64,000 nucleotides of DNA. It comes from Amorphoplanes digitatis. GTDB taxonomy: Bacteria > Actinomycetota > Actinomycetes > Mycobacteriales > Micromonosporaceae. Positions 15,877-24,936 of this stretch are shown in pieces. Position 1 is the first letter of the stretch. The number at the start of each line of letters is the position of its first letter. The translations under genes and the position numbers were made by a program. The DNA is taken from the NCBI RefSeq assembly GCF_014205335.1, contig NZ_JACHNH010000001.1:7620501-7684500 (forward strand). Reading direction: 5' to 3'. The notes beneath the pieces were generated by a model that saw only the letters and a program-made list of their open reading frames with translations, did no database searches and was not told the origin of the DNA.

Positions 15877-17313
15877 GTGAGCACTGACCTACCGGTCCTC
15901 CGCAACTTCATCGGCGGGTCCTATGTCGACCCCGCCGGCGGGGAGACCTCGCAGGTGGTCGACCCGTGCACCGGCGAGGCGTACGCGCACGCGCCGGTCT
16001 CACCCGCCGAGACCGTCGCCGCCGCGATGACCTCCGCCGAGGCCGGCTTCGAGGCCTGGCGCGACACCACGCCCGCCGAGCGGCAGCGCGCGCTGCTGCG
16101 GATCGCCGACGCCGTCGAGGCCCGGGCGGACGAGCTCATCGCCGCCGAATGCCGCAACACCGGCAAACCGATCGAGGCGACACGAAACGAGGAGATGGCG
16201 CCACTCCTCGACGAGCTGCGGTTCTTCGCCGGGGCCGCGCGGGTGCTGGAGGGCAGGTCCGCGGGCGAGTATCTGCGCGACCACACCTCGTGGGTCCGGC
16301 GCGAGCCGATCGGCGTGTGCGCGCAGGTCACACCCTGGAACTACCCGATGGTCATGGCGGTGTGGAAGTTCGCGCCCGCCATCGCGGCCGGCAACGCCGT
16401 GGTGCTCAAGCCCTCGGACACCACCCCGGTCAGCACCCTGCTGCTCGCCGAGATCGCCGCCGAGTTCCTGCCGCCGGGCGTGCTCAACGTCGTTTGCGGC
16501 GACCGCGACACCGGCCGCGCCCTGGTCGCACACCCCACGCCGCAGCTGGTGTCCATCACCGGGTCCACCCGGGCCGGCATGGAGGTCGCCGCCGCGGCCG
16601 CCGCCGACCTCAAGAAGGTGCACCTCGAGCTCGGCGGCAAGGCCCCGGTGATCGTCTTCGAGGACGTCGACGTCGAGGCGGCCGCCGCGGTCATCGCCGG
16701 CGCCGGCTACTTCAACGCCGGGCAGGACTGCACCGCGGCCACACGGGTCCTTGTCGACGCCCGGATCGCCGCCGACTTCACCGCCGCGCTCGCCGCCGCG
16801 GCCAAGCAGACCCGGGTCGGCGGCCCCGCCGACCCGGACGCCTACTTCGGGCCGGTCAACAACGCCGCCCAGCTGGCGCGGGTCCGCGGCTTCCTGGACC
16901 GGGCGCCCGACCACGCGCGGATCGTCACCGGCGGCGGGCGGGTCGGCGACCGCGGCTACTTCGTCGAGCCGACCGTCGTCGCCGGCCTGCTACAGACCGA
17001 CGAGATGATCCAGGACGAGGTCTTCGGCCCCGTCATCACCGTCCAGGAGTTCACCGGCGAGGACGCCGCCGTCCGGTGGGCCAACGACGTGCGTTTCGGG
17101 CTCAGCGCGAGCGTGTGGACGCGCGACCACGGCCGGGCCATGCGGGTCACGCGCCGGCTGAACTTCGGCGCCGTGTGGATCAATACCCATCTGCCCTTCG
17201 TGTCCGAGATGCCGCACGGCGGCTTCGGCCACTCCGGGTACGGCAAGGACCTCTCGATGTACGGCTTCGAGGAATACACCCGGATCAAACACGTGATGAG
17301 CCACCTCGGCTGA
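15877..17313 (+). CDS. Aldehyde dehydrogenase, probably gamma-aminobutyraldehyde type
   Basis: A 478-residue NAD(P)-dependent aldehyde dehydrogenase. Seen are the coenzyme site VTPWNYP, the Glu motif LELGGKAP and the catalytic Cys in FNAGQDCTA. The GTG start has GGGAGG seven bases upstream. It heads an operon with a polyamine-type ABC transporter and an FAD amine oxidoreductase, so the likely role is oxidation of the aminoaldehyde made from putrescine (4-aminobutanal to GABA, or the gamma-glutamyl form). Substrate is inferred from neighbours, not from residues. Confidence 0.85.
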   Translation: MSTDLPVLRNFIGGSYVDPAGGETSQVVDPCTGEAYAHAPVSPAETVAAAMTSAEAGFEAWRDTTPAERQRALLRIADAVEARADELIAAECRNTGKPIEATRNEEMAPLLDELRFFAGAARVLEGRSAGEYLRDHTSWVRREPIGVCAQVTPWNYPMVMAVWKFAPAIAAGNAVVLKPSDTTPVSTLLLAEIAAEFLPPGVLNVVCGDRDTGRALVAHPTPQLVSITGSTRAGMEVAAAAAADLKKVHLELGGKAPVIVFEDVDVEAAAAVIAGAGYFNAGQDCTAATRVLVDARIAADFTAALAAAAKQTRVGGPADPDAYFGPVNNAAQLARVRGFLDRAPDHARIVTGGGRVGDRGYFVEPTVVAGLLQTDEMIQDEVFGPVITVQEFTGEDAAVRWANDVRFGLSASVWTRDHGRAMRVTRRLNFGAVWINTHLPFVSEMPHGGFGHSGYGKDLSMYGFEEYTRIKHVMSHLG

Positions 17314-17322
17314 GAGGTACGA

Positions 17323-18456
17323 ATGTCCATCGTGAACGAAGACCCCGGCGACGACGTCGCCCGGCCCGCGATCGAACTGGCCGGCGTCCACAAGGAGTAC
17401 CTGTCGCACGGCGAGAAGGTGCAGGCCGTGCGCCGCCTGGACCTGGCCATCGCCTCCGGCGAGTTCTTCTCCCTGCTCGGACCCTCCGGCTGCGGCAAGA
17501 CCACCACGATGCGGATGATCGCCGGCTTCGAGGAGCCCACCGGCGGCACGGTGTTCCTCGACGGCAAGGACGTCACCCGGGTCACACCGAACAAGCGCGA
17601 CGTCAACATGGTCTTCCAGTCCTACGCGCTCTTCCCGCACCTGAACGCGTACCAGAACGTGTCCTTCGGGTTGGAGCGCAAGAAGGTCGCCAAGGGCGAG
17701 ATCCACCGCCGGGTCGGCGAGATCATGGAGATCGTCTCGCTGACCGGCATGGAGAAGCGGGCGCCGCGGGAGATGTCGGGCGGGCAGCAGCAGCGCGTCG
17801 CCCTGGCCCGGGCGCTCGTCAACCGGCCGCGGGCGCTGCTGCTCGACGAGCCGCTCGGCGCGCTCGACCTCAAGCTGCGCCAGCAGATGCAGGTCGAGCT
17901 CAAGCGCATCCAGCGCGAGGTGGGCATCACGTTCGTCTACGTGACGCACGACCAGGGCGAGGCGCTGACGATGTCCGACCGGATCGCGGTCATGGACGCC
18001 GGGCGCATCGAGCAGCTCGGCACGCCGCGCGAGATCTACGAGCGGCCGGCCACCCGGTTCGTCGCCGGCTTCATCGGTACGTCGAACCTGCTCGACGGCA
18101 CCGTCGAGAGCATCGCGGACGGCGTGGCCGTGCTGGCGTACGGCGAGGGCGAACGGGTACTGGTTCCGGTGTCCGGCGCGATGGCGACCGGCGACGAGAT
18201 CGAGGTGTCGGTCCGGCCCGAGAAGATCGACCTGTCGCAGGCCGCGCCGACGGGCACGGGCGACAGCGTGCTCACCGGCGTCGTCACCGACGTGGTCTAC
18301 CACGGCACCTCGACCAACTACACCGTCAAGACCTCCGTCGGCCCCGACCTCGTGGTCTTCGACCAGAACGCGTACTCCGCCGAAGACCTGGCCGGTCCCG
18401 GCGACCGGGTGTTCCTCACCTGGAGTCCCCAGCACTCGTACCCGATCGGAGTCTGA
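17323..18456 (+). CDS. potA: Polyamine ABC transporter ATP-binding protein (PotA-like)
   Basis: A 377-residue ABC ATPase. It shows Walker A GPSGCGKT, the ABC signature MSGGQQQR, Walker B ALLLDEPLGALD and the switch His in VTHDQGEALT. A C-terminal TOBE-like domain of about 130 residues follows, normal for PotA. It powers uptake through PotB/PotC. GAGAGG lies seven bases before the ATG, ten bases after the dehydrogenase gene. Its stop overlaps the PotD-like start (TGATG). Confidence 0.9.
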   Translation: MSIVNEDPGDDVARPAIELAGVHKEYLSHGEKVQAVRRLDLAIASGEFFSLLGPSGCGKTTTMRMIAGFEEPTGGTVFLDGKDVTRVTPNKRDVNMVFQSYALFPHLNAYQNVSFGLERKKVAKGEIHRRVGEIMEIVSLTGMEKRAPREMSGGQQQRVALARALVNRPRALLLDEPLGALDLKLRQQMQVELKRIQREVGITFVYVTHDQGEALTMSDRIAVMDAGRIEQLGTPREIYERPATRFVAGFIGTSNLLDGTVESIADGVAVLAYGEGERVLVPVSGAMATGDEIEVSVRPEKIDLSQAAPTGTGDSVLTGVVTDVVYHGTSTNYTVKTSVGPDLVVFDQNAYSAEDLAGPGDRVFLTWSPQHSYPIGV

Positions 18457-19709
18457 TGAGTCAGCCGTTCTCCCCCGACCCCGCCCTGATCCGCGGGATG
18501 ACCCAGCGGCGGCTCGGCCGGCGTGACGCCCTGCGCCTGACCGGTCTGGCGGCGTTCGGTACGGCGCTGTCCGCCTGCGGCGTCAAGGGCACCGGTCAGT
18601 CGACCCAGAGCGCGCCGCCACCCGACGCCGTCGCCAAGTACTGGGCCGGCAAGACCAGCACCGGCACGCTGAACTTCGCCAACTGGCCGCTCTACATGGA
18701 CCCCAAGCAGCCCGAGCTCAAGAAGTTCACCGCGGCCACCGGGGTCAAGGTGAACTACCAGGAGGTCATCCAGGAGATGGGGCCCTGGTTCGCCAAGGTC
18801 CAGCCGCAGCTCGCCGCCGGCCAGTCCATCGGCTACGACCTGATGGTCATCACCAACGGCATCCAGTTCAAGCAGTTCGTCGACTCGGGCTTCCTCGCGC
18901 CGCTGGACCACTCGAAGCTGCCGAACTACGTGGCCAACGCCGACAAGGCGTACTCGAACGAGGCCTTCGACAAGGGCAACGTCTACACCGTCCCGTGGAC
19001 CTCCGGGATGACCGGCATCGCGTACGACCCGAAGAAGGTCAGCCGGCCCATCACCAAGCTCGCCGACCTCTGGGACCCGGCGTTCAAGGGCAAGGTCGGC
19101 ATGTTCTCCGACACCCAGGAGCTGGGCAACTTCGGCATGATGGCGGCCGGCATCAAACCCGGTGAGTCGACGCCGGACGACTGGCGCAAGGCCGCCGACA
19201 AGCTCAAGGAGCAGAAGAGCGCCGGCATGGTCCGCAACTACTACGACCAGAGCTACATCGACGCGCTCGGCAAGGGCGAGGTCTGGATCACCCAGGCCTG
19301 GTCCGGCGACGTATTCCAGAAGAACGTCTCCGACGGAACGGACTTCAAGTTCGTCATCCCGCAGGAGGGCGGCACCCTCTGGACCGACAACTTCGCGATC
19401 CCGGTGACGGCGCAGAACCCGCTCGACGCGATCAAGTTGATTGACTTCTTCTACGAGGTCGAGAACGCGGCGACGCTGGCCGAGTACATCAACTTCGTCT
19501 GCCCGGTGCCGGCCGCGCAGGAGCAGATCAAGAAGGACGCGGCCAAGCTCTCCGGCGACGACAAGGCCGCCATGGAGGCCGTCGCCGTCAGCCCGCTGGT
19601 CTTCCCCGCACCGACCGACTACGCGAACCTGCACTACTACCGGGACTTCAAGACGGTCGCCGAGCAGCAGGAGTACCAGAGCATCTTCGAACCGATCGTG
19701 CTGGCCTGA
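18456..19709 (+). CDS. potD: Polyamine ABC transporter substrate-binding lipoprotein (PotD-like)
   Basis: A 417-residue extracellular binding protein of the spermidine/putrescine type. The leader has the twin-arginine pattern RRLGRRDALRLTG and a lipobox LSAC with Cys41, so it is exported by Tat and lipid-anchored. Mature segments such as NWPLYMDPKQPELKKF, QAWSGDVFQ and IPQEGGTLWTDNFAIP match PotD proteins; the acidic and Trp positions that hold polyamines are in the last two. The start overlaps the potA stop by one base. Confidence 0.9.
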   Translation: MSQPFSPDPALIRGMTQRRLGRRDALRLTGLAAFGTALSACGVKGTGQSTQSAPPPDAVAKYWAGKTSTGTLNFANWPLYMDPKQPELKKFTAATGVKVNYQEVIQEMGPWFAKVQPQLAAGQSIGYDLMVITNGIQFKQFVDSGFLAPLDHSKLPNYVANADKAYSNEAFDKGNVYTVPWTSGMTGIAYDPKKVSRPITKLADLWDPAFKGKVGMFSDTQELGNFGMMAAGIKPGESTPDDWRKAADKLKEQKSAGMVRNYYDQSYIDALGKGEVWITQAWSGDVFQKNVSDGTDFKFVIPQEGGTLWTDNFAIPVTAQNPLDAIKLIDFFYEVENAATLAEYINFVCPVPAAQEQIKKDAAKLSGDDKAAMEAVAVSPLVFPAPTDYANLHYYRDFKTVAEQQEYQSIFEPIVLA

Positions 19710-19713
19710 CGCC

Positions 19714-20577
19714 GTGTCCAGTACTCGGCGCGTGCTGGCGCCCTACCTGCAGATCCTGCCGGGCGGCCTGTGGCTGCTGCTCTTCTTCGTGATACCGATG
19801 GTGACGATGCTGTCCCTGTCGTTGCAGGAGGGCGACATCGTCTCCGGGTACGTCTTCACCGGCCACTGGCAGACCTACGTCGACGCGATCACGAACTACC
19901 GCGTCCAGCTGGTGCGCTCGCTGATCTACGGGGCGATCACCACGATCGTGCTGATCGTGGTGGCCTTCCCGGTCGCGTACTGGATCGCCTTCTACGGCGG
20001 TCGCCGCAAGCCGACCTACCTCTTCCTGCTGTTGCTGCCGTTCTTCGTCTCCTTCGTGCTGCGGACCATCTCGTGGCGGCAGATCCTCACCGACGAGGGC
20101 ATGCTGCTCGGTCCGCTCAAGCAGATCGGGCTGCTGCCCGAGACATTCCACATCCTCGGTACGCCGGCAGCGGTGATCGGCGGCCTGGTGTACAACTTCG
20201 TGCCGTTCATGGTGCTGCCGATCTACGTGGCGCTGGAGCGCATCGACCCGCGCGTCGTCGAGGCCGCCCGGGACCTGTACGCCGACCCGGCCACCGCCTT
20301 CCGCAAGGTGATCTTCCCGCTGGCGCTGCCCGGCGTCTTCGCCGGCGTGCTGATGACCTTCGTGCCGGCCAGCTCCGACTACGTCAACTCGGCCGTGCTG
20401 GGCAGCTCGACGACCACGATGATCGGCCAGGTCATCCAGTCGCAGTACCTGGTCAGCTCCAACTACCCGACGGCATCCGCCCTGTCCTTCACGCTGATGG
20501 CGGTGCTGCTGATCGGCGTCTTCGCCTACGCCAAGGCGCTGGGCACGGAGGATGTCATGAAGGTGGCGGCACGATGA
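19714..20577 (+). CDS. potB: Polyamine ABC transporter permease (PotB-like)
   Basis: A 287-residue permease with about six membrane segments, the first at residues 15-37 and others near 70-90, 105-125, 148-168, 200-220 and 255-275. The coupling motif EAARDLYADPATAFRKVIFP contacts the ATPase. The GTG start lies four bases after the PotD stop; its stop overlaps the PotC start (ATGA). It forms the channel together with PotC. Confidence 0.9.
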   Translation: MSSTRRVLAPYLQILPGGLWLLLFFVIPMVTMLSLSLQEGDIVSGYVFTGHWQTYVDAITNYRVQLVRSLIYGAITTIVLIVVAFPVAYWIAFYGGRRKPTYLFLLLLPFFVSFVLRTISWRQILTDEGMLLGPLKQIGLLPETFHILGTPAAVIGGLVYNFVPFMVLPIYVALERIDPRVVEAARDLYADPATAFRKVIFPLALPGVFAGVLMTFVPASSDYVNSAVLGSSTTTMIGQVIQSQYLVSSNYPTASALSFTLMAVLLIGVFAYAKALGTEDVMKVAAR

Positions 20578-21386
20578 CGACCCCGATCGCTTCCCGCGGG
20601 CCGAGGATCAGCGGCGGCCGGGCGCTGCACATCTACACGTGGGTGATCATCGCGTGGCTCACGCTGCCGGTGCTCATCATGATCCTGTTCGGCTTCAACG
20701 ACACGCAGGGCCGCTACAACCAGACCTGGGAGGGCTTCACCCTCAAGTGGTACGGCCAGGTCTTCGCCCTCGACGAGCTGACCAAGGCGCTGGTGATCTC
20801 CCTGGTGGTTGCCGTGGTGACCGCGGTCGTCGCCGGCGCGCTCGGCACCGGCGTCGGGTACGCGCTCGGCCGGCACCGGTTCCGCGGCTCGGGCACGGTC
20901 AACCTGGTCATGTTCGCCACGATGTCCTCGCCGGAGCTCGTGATGGGCGCCTCGCTGCTGACCCTCTTCGTGTCGCTCGGCGCCGGCCTCGGCGTCACGA
21001 CGATCACGATCGCGCACATCATGTTCTCGATCTCGTTCGTCGCGGTCGTGGTGCGGGCCCGGGTGCTGACCCTGGACCGCTCGATCGAGGAGGCCGCCGC
21101 CGACCTGGGCGCGAGCCCGTGGACGACGTTCTGGCGTATCACCTTCCCGATCATCCTGCCCGCCGTCGCCTCCGGCATGATGCTGGCCTTCGCCCTGTCG
21201 ATCGACGACTTCGTGGTCTCCAACTTCACCGCGGGCACCACCGTCACGTTCCCGCTGTGGATCTGGGGCGCCACCCGGGTCGGCCTGCCGCCGCAGGTAA
21301 ACGTCATGGGCACGCTGATCTTCATGGCGGGCGTGGTCATCGCGGTGGTGACCAGCATCCGGTCCCGGCCGGGCCGGCGTCGCTGA
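20574..21386 (+). CDS. potC: Polyamine ABC transporter permease (PotC-like)
   Basis: A 270-residue permease with an N-terminal hydrophobic segment (VIIAWLTLPVLIMILFGF) and five more. The coupling motif is EEAAADLGASPWTTFWRITF. The stretch LAFALSIDDFVVSNFTAG is typical of PotC. It overlaps potB by four bases and is followed after two bases by the oxidoreductase gene, so all six genes are one transcript. Confidence 0.9.
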   Translation: MTTPIASRGPRISGGRALHIYTWVIIAWLTLPVLIMILFGFNDTQGRYNQTWEGFTLKWYGQVFALDELTKALVISLVVAVVTAVVAGALGTGVGYALGRHRFRGSGTVNLVMFATMSSPELVMGASLLTLFVSLGAGLGVTTITIAHIMFSISFVAVVVRARVLTLDRSIEEAAADLGASPWTTFWRITFPIILPAVASGMMLAFALSIDDFVVSNFTAGTTVTFPLWIWGATRVGLPPQVNVMGTLIFMAGVVIAVVTSIRSRPGRRR

Positions 21387-21388
21387 TC

Positions 21389-22780
21389 ATGGCGAACCGG
21401 TCGCTCGCCGACGCGGTGCCCGAGCCGTACTGGCTCGGCCAGGCCGGCGCGCCCGCGGCCGCGGAACCCCTGCACAGCGTCGAGTCCGCGGACCTGGCGG
21501 TGGTCGGCGCCGGCTACAGCGGGCTGTGGACGGCGCTGCTCGCCAAGGAACGCGACCCCGGGCGCGACGTGGTGATCGTCGAGGCGGGCACGGCCGGCTG
21601 GGCGGCGTCCGGGCGCAACGGCGGCTTCTGCTCGGCGAGCCTCACCCACGGGTTCGACAACGGGCTGAGCCGGTTCCCCGACGAGATGGACACCCTGGAG
21701 CGGCTGGGGCGCCGCAACCTCGACGAGATCGAGGAGACCGTCGCTCGGTACGGGATCGAGTGCGACTTCGCCCGTACCGGTGAGCTGCTTGTCGCCACGG
21801 CCGAGTGGCAGCTGCGGGAGCTGACCGCGTACCACGACGAGGCGGCGGCCCGCGGCCTTGACGTGCGGCTGCTGGACCGGGAGCAGACGCGGGCCGAGGT
21901 CGGCTCGCCCACCTACCTCGGCGGGGTCTGGGACCGCGCGGGCTGCGCGATGATCGACCCGGCCCGGCTGGTCTGGGGCCTGCGCCGGGCGTGCCTCGAC
22001 CTCGGCGTGCGCATCTACGAGAACTCACCCGTCGAGCGGATCACCACGGCGCGGGGCGGGCTGCGCCTGCACACCTGGCGGGGCCGGGTCGACGCGGCGC
22101 AGGTCGCGCTGGCCACCGGGGCGCACGCCGGCCTGCTGCGCCGGCTGCACCACTACGTCGTGCCGATCTACGACTACGCGCTCATGACCGAGCCGCTGAC
22201 CGCCGACCGGCTGGCGGCGATCGGGTGGCGGAACCGGCAGGGCGTCGGCGACGGCGGCAACCAGTTCCACTACTACCGGCTCACCGCCGACAACCGGATC
22301 CTCTGGGGCGGTTACGACGCCATCTACTACTCCGGCGGGCGGATCAGCCCGGAACGCGACCAGCGCGAGTCGACCTTCGCCGTGCTCGCCGACCATTTCG
22401 CCGAGACCTTCCCGCAGCTCGCGGACGTGCGTTTCACCCACAAATGGGGCGGCGTCATCGACACGTGCAGCCGGTTCAGCAGCTTCTTCGGTACGGCGTA
22501 CGGCGGGCGGCTGGCGTACGCGGCCGGCTACACGGGCCTCGGCGTCGGCGCCACCCGCTTCGGCGCGAACGTGATGCTTGACCTGCTCGCGAACCGGCCG
22601 ACCGAGCTGACCGAGCTGAAGATGGTGCGCCGCAAGCCGATCCCGTTCCCGCCGGAGCCGGTCCGCACCGGTGTGATCGAGCTGACCCGCTGGTCGATCG
22701 CCCGGGCGGACCGCCACGAGGGCCGCCGCAACGTCTGGCTGCGCACCCTGGACCGGGTCGGTCTCGGCTTCGACTCCTGA
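21389..22780 (+). CDS. FAD-dependent amine oxidoreductase, PuuB-like
   Basis: A 463-residue DAO-family flavoprotein. The FAD fold is at the N terminus (DLAVVGAGYSGLWTALLAKE) with the GxGxxG pattern; ASGRNGGFCSA and the C-terminal GYTGLGVGATRFGANV complete the flavin site. By family and position it oxidises putrescine or gamma-glutamylputrescine to the aminoaldehyde that the operon's dehydrogenase then uses. A gamma-glutamylputrescine synthetase (PuuA) gene is not in this window, so whether the pathway is gamma-glutamylated is open. The operon ends at the hairpin at 22797-22821. Confidence 0.85.
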   Translation: MANRSLADAVPEPYWLGQAGAPAAAEPLHSVESADLAVVGAGYSGLWTALLAKERDPGRDVVIVEAGTAGWAASGRNGGFCSASLTHGFDNGLSRFPDEMDTLERLGRRNLDEIEETVARYGIECDFARTGELLVATAEWQLRELTAYHDEAAARGLDVRLLDREQTRAEVGSPTYLGGVWDRAGCAMIDPARLVWGLRRACLDLGVRIYENSPVERITTARGGLRLHTWRGRVDAAQVALATGAHAGLLRRLHHYVVPIYDYALMTEPLTADRLAAIGWRNRQGVGDGGNQFHYYRLTADNRILWGGYDAIYYSGGRISPERDQRESTFAVLADHFAETFPQLADVRFTHKWGGVIDTCSRFSSFFGTAYGGRLAYAAGYTGLGVGATRFGANVMLDLLANRPTELTELKMVRRKPIPFPPEPVRTGVIELTRWSIARADRHEGRRNVWLRTLDRVGLGFDS

Positions 22781-22796
22781 TCATCCGGACCGAACA

Positions 22797-22821
22797 GCCG
22801 ATGGGATACCCACCCATCGGC
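22797..22821 (+). terminator. Hairpin after the polyamine operon
   Basis: GCCGATGGG at 22797-22805 pairs with CCCATCGGC at 22813-22821 (9 bp, 7-base loop), starting 17 bases past the oxidoreductase stop. Confidence 0.65.
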
Positions 22822-22906
22822 CGCAACCTGTCTCACACTGCCCTGCAGAAATCACCCGCACCAGGCACGATGCCTCTGGCACGTCAATCAAGGGGGTTGT
22901 ACCGGG

Positions 22907-23782
22907 GTGGCACAGATCCATCATTTCGAACACGGCTGGATCACTCCGACCGTGAGCTACACGCTGTCCGTGCTCGGCTCGCTGCTCGGGCTGATCTGCG
23001 CGTCGCGGGTGCGTACGGCGCACAGCGCGGGCTGGCGTACGTGGTGGCTCACGCTCGCCGCGGTGGCGATCGGCGGCACCGGAATCTGGACCATGCACTT
23101 CGTCGCGATGCTCGGCTTCAGCGTCACCGGCATGCCGATCCGCTACGACGTGACCGTGACCGCCCTGAGCGCGGTCCTCGCGATCGCGGCCGTGGGCATC
23201 GGCCTGTTCATCGTCGCCCGCGGCACCAGGACGCACGCCGTCCGCTTCATCATCGGCGGCCTCTTCGCCGGCCTCGGCGTCGCCGCGATGCACTTCACCG
23301 GCATGTACGCGATGCGCCTCGACGGCACCATCGAGTACCTGACCAGCCGCGTCGTGGCCGCCGTGATCATCGCGGTGGTGGCGGCGACGGTGGCGCTGTG
23401 GCTCGCCATGACCGTGCGGCGCCCGTCGGCCATTGTGGCCTCCGCGCTGGTCATGGGCGTCGCGGTCAACGGCATGCACTTCACCGGCATGTCCGCGATG
23501 TCCGTGCGGCCGACCGCCGTCGGCCTCGACCCGCCGACCGGCGCGACCGCCGGCACGCTGCTCATCCCGATCGGACTCGCGGTCATCTTCGGCGTCCTCG
23601 GCCTGGCCTACGCCCTGATGGCGGCCCCGACCGACGAGGACCGGGCGGCCGCGGCCTACCTGGCCTCGCGGCTGGAGCAGACCGGGGCCGGCGCCCCGCA
23701 GGTTCCGGCGCCGCGGGCGGGCAGCCTGCGCACGCCGACGACCAGCACGGCCTGGACCTTCCGGGACCGCACGAACCAGTAG
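22907..23782 (+). CDS. MHYT-domain integral membrane sensor protein
   Basis: A 291-residue membrane protein with seven hydrophobic segments. It has three MHYT-type motifs: MHFVAM, MHFTGMYAM and MHFTGMSAM. The His and Met of these motifs are thought to bind a metal, perhaps copper, and sense oxygen, CO or NO. Many MHYT proteins carry a GGDEF/EAL output; this one ends in a 50-residue soluble, Ala/Pro-rich tail, so its output is unknown. The GTG start has AAGGGGG ten bases upstream. It stands alone, and its stop codon is 18 bases from an IS element. Confidence 0.85.
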   Translation: MAQIHHFEHGWITPTVSYTLSVLGSLLGLICASRVRTAHSAGWRTWWLTLAAVAIGGTGIWTMHFVAMLGFSVTGMPIRYDVTVTALSAVLAIAAVGIGLFIVARGTRTHAVRFIIGGLFAGLGVAAMHFTGMYAMRLDGTIEYLTSRVVAAVIIAVVAATVALWLAMTVRRPSAIVASALVMGVAVNGMHFTGMSAMSVRPTAVGLDPPTGATAGTLLIPIGLAVIFGVLGLAYALMAAPTDEDRAAAAYLASRLEQTGAGAPQVPAPRAGSLRTPTTSTAWTFRDRTNQ

Positions 23783-23794
23783 ACCCGCGCCGGG

Positions 23795-23800
23795 GCTAGG
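23795..23800. repeat. Left target-site duplication GCTAGG of the IS481-family element
   Basis: GCTAGG directly abuts the left inverted repeat and is repeated at 24931-24936. On the minus strand it supplies the TAG stop codon of the transposase frame. Confidence 0.9.
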
Positions 23801-24793
23801 TGTGATGTCCGGCCAGGTTGTTCAACCTGGTGATGGGTGGCAGGCCGCCGATGGCGGTGTGGGGTCGGTGGTGGTTGTAGTCGTGCAGGAACGCGGGTAG
23901 GGCGGCTCGGCGGGTCTTTTCGCTGGTGTAGAGCTTGGCGTGGGCCCAGCCGTCGGCCAGGGTGCGGTGGAAGCGTTCGATCTTTCCGTTGGTCTGGGGC
24001 CGGTAGGGGCGAGTCTTCTTCACGGTGACGCCGAGCTCGGCGCAGGTGTCGCGCCAGAGGTCTGATTTGTAGGCCGAGCCGTTGTCGGACAGCACCCGGA
24101 CAGTGGTGACGCCGCGCTGGGCGAACCAAGCCACGGCGCGGCGTAGCACGCCGGTGGCGGTGGTGGCGGTTTCGTCGTCGTGGATTTCGGCGTAGGCGAC
24201 GCGGGAGTGGTCGTCGATGACGGTGTGCACGAACGCGGTGCCGATACGCGGTTCGTAGTCGCCGCGGCGTTGGCCGGTGCGTCGGGCGGTGGCTTGGCGG
24301 TTGTGGTCGCCGGCGGTGCGGCCGAGGAAGCGGTGCCCGCCACCGTCGGGGATGTTGCCGAGTTTTTGACGTCGACGTGCAGCATGTCGCCGGGTGCGGG
24401 GTGTTCGTAGCGGCGGATCGGCTCGCCGGTGCCGCGGTCGAGGTGGGAGAGCCGGTTGGCCCGGTGGCGGGTCAGGATGGTGTGCACGGTGGAGGCGGCC
24501 AGGCCGATCTGGCCGGCGATCGGGACCGGTCCCCAGCGTCGTTTACGGCGTAGGTGCAGGATTTTGCGTACGACGGGTGCCGGGGTCTGGTTCGGTTGCC
24601 GGCGTGGGCGTGACGAGCGGTCGTGCAGGCCTGCTTCGCCTTCGGCGCGGTAGCGGTCGGCCCACTTGTTCGCGGTGCGCCAGGAGACGTCATAGCGTTC
24701 CGCTGCCCGTGCGGGCGACCAACCGTGGTCGACGACAAGACGCGCCAGCCGCAATCGTGCTCGTACGGTCAAGGCGGCGTTAGCGTGGGACAT
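23796..24793 (-). pseudogene. IS481-family transposase, frameshifted
   Basis: A DDE transposase. The N-terminal part starts at the ATG 24791-24793 with helix-turn-helix regions (RLRLARLVVDHGWSPARAAE) and a second HTH before GDMLHVDVK. At the five-A run (24363-24367, T on the plus strand) the frame is lost. Adding one A restores VDVKKLGNIPDGGGHRFLG and joins the C-terminal part, which has HTVIDDHSRVAYAE, SDNGSAY and RPYRPQTNGKIERFH. The first Asp of the catalytic triad falls near the break; the second Asp and the Glu are in the second part. Restored length is about 332 residues, normal for the family. Simple one-base loss is the most likely cause. The TAG stop comes from the flanking target duplication. 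Confidence 0.88.
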
Positions 24794-24930
24794 GAGGGCC
24801 TCCGGCCTGGTCAGTGGTGGTCTTAGCAGCTCCACTGCACCGCTGGAGGCCCTCATCCGTTCACGGGATCAGACCTACATCCTCAGATCGAGTGGTCACA
24901 CTTCCTCGACCAACGTCCCCGAACATCACA
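23801..24930 (-). mobile_element. Complete IS481-family insertion sequence, 1130 bp
   Basis: The ends are inverted: TGTGATGTCCGG at 23801-23812 and, on the other strand, TGTGATGTTCGG from 24930 to 24919. Both are flanked by the 6-bp direct repeat GCTAGG (23795-23800 and 24931-24936), so both ends and the target duplication are intact and the insertion is probably recent. It contains one transposase gene on the minus strand, split by a frameshift. The element lies between the MHYT gene and the NLR gene, exactly at the NLR stop codon. The target matches the NCTAGN preference I recall for IS481 of Bordetella. Confidence 0.92.
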
Positions 24931-24936
24931 GCTAGG
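24931..24936. repeat. Right target-site duplication GCTAGG
   Basis: Second copy of the target duplication. On the minus strand it contains the TAG stop codon of the NLR gene, so insertion left that gene's coding sequence complete. Confidence 0.9.

Noticed and set aside
24360-24372. Programmed -1 frameshift in the IS transposase
   Set aside because: CAAAAAC is not a good X-XXY-YYZ slip site and IS481 transposases are normally one frame; a one-base deletion is simpler.
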